Assembly (NCBI RefSeq): GCF_000021685.1
Contig: NC_011961.1
Span: 124,001 to 188,000 of the forward strand
Origin: Thermomicrobium roseum DSM 5159
Lineage (GTDB): Bacteria; Chloroflexota; Chloroflexia; Thermomicrobiales; Thermomicrobiaceae
Length of the DNA: 64,000 bases
Direction of reading: 5' to 3'
The notes beneath the pieces are model-generated. The model saw nothing but the letters and a program-made list of their open reading frames with translations. It did no database searches and was not told where the DNA came from. A program made the translations under genes and the position numbers. Shown here piece by piece: positions 63,819 to 64,000 of the stretch (position 1 is the stretch's first letter; each line of letters starts with the position of its first letter).

Positions 63819-64000
63819 GTGCGCGTCGCTGATCTTCTGGATCTTCCGGTCCTGCAGGGTGCCCGGGTGGTGGCGGGAGCGAGCGGGCTGGAGGCACGGG
63901 TCCGCTGGGTCCACGTGGTCGACCTGCCCGATCCCCTACCCTGGATCGACCGCGGCATGCTGATGCTCAGCACCGGCATCGCCTGGCCGCGTCAGGACGA
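63819..64000 (+). CDS. PucR-family transcriptional regulator, N-terminal part (cut by window edge)
   Basis: The frame starts at GTG 63819 with AGGAGG at 63807-63812 and stays open to the end of the window (60 codons). The visible part matches the start of the PucR N-terminal domain: VADLLDLPVLQGARVVAG, then VRWVHVVDLPDP and ML.LSTGIAWP. PucR-type regulators control purine or other nitrogen catabolism genes; the C-terminal helix-turn-helix lies outside. Confidence 0.85.
   Translation, partial: MRVADLLDLPVLQGARVVAGASGLEARVRWVHVVDLPDPLPWIDRGMLMLSTGIAWPRQD

Overview
The window is GC-rich, densely coded bacterial DNA. The gene content suggests a thermophilic Chloroflexota bacterium, most likely of the Thermomicrobia. 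Pointers are ferritin-like proteins carrying a C-terminal 'YFERARFE.HPG' repeat, a compact nos operon with a nosB-like gene, DUF3782-type coiled-coil proteins, a T-box leader and many GTG starts. This is an inference from protein style; there is no rRNA or tRNA in the window to prove it.

Layout. 0-3.9 kb: a gene end cut by the window edge, two ferritin-like proteins on the minus strand, then a divergent ECF sigma factor/anti-sigma pair. 4.4-7.1 kb: four overlapping genes (DUF2334 deacetylase-like protein, two family-2 glycosyltransferases, a YkoP-like protein) that probably work on a cell-surface glycan. 7.1-8.4 kb: VKOR and a DsbA-like thioredoxin, a disulfide-forming pair. 8.5-16 kb: a HEAT-like protein, a DnaD-like/DnaA-N-like replication protein, a 2.7 kb stretch with almost no coding sign, and a winged-helix protein behind a strong promoter. 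16-18.7 kb: ctaA, rsgA, a DinB protein and a 32-residue membrane protein. 18.8-23.7 kb (minus): a FadR-type regulator, a receiver domain fused to a DUF2339-like membrane protein, and alr. 25.3-31.6 kb: a GH114 remnant, an acetolactate-synthase-like enzyme, a proline-racemase-family enzyme, a T-box leader followed by lysX, and a small membrane protein. 32.7-36.4 kb: a coiled-coil protein and a four-gene ABC exporter/regulator operon behind a perfect 12-bp palindrome. 36.6-40.2 kb: prpC (frameshifted), prpD and prpB of the methylcitrate pathway. 40.2-42 kb: a toxin/antitoxin-like pair between 147-bp direct repeats taken from the end of a PRC-barrel gene. 42.1-46 kb: a Fur/Zur-family regulator, znuACB and a DsrE-like gene; znuA and the DsrE-like gene share an operator with identical half-sites. 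47.7-54.1 kb (minus): the nitrous oxide reductase operon nosZ-nosB-nosDF-nosY-nosL. 55.6-62.7 kb: a family-5 uracil-DNA glycosylase, a second DUF3782-type protein, trpB2, a CDF exporter and a fused lutAB. The window ends inside a PucR-type regulator.

Five intergenic clusters of palindromic repeats (about 23.9-25.3, 31.6-32.3, 46.7-47.5, 54.4-55.4 and 62.9-63.7 kb) run through the window. They consist of double-hairpin elements of two subfamilies in alternating orientation. Three clusters also hold hairpins that share a TTCA/TGAA centre. Two clusters are large inverted copies of each other and bracket the nos operon; another abuts the truncated GH114 gene.

The clearest novelties are the receiver-DUF2339 fusion, the NosD-NosF fusion, the inverted repeats around nos, the repeat family itself, the att-like duplication around the toxin-like pair, and the DnaD/DnaA-N replication protein.
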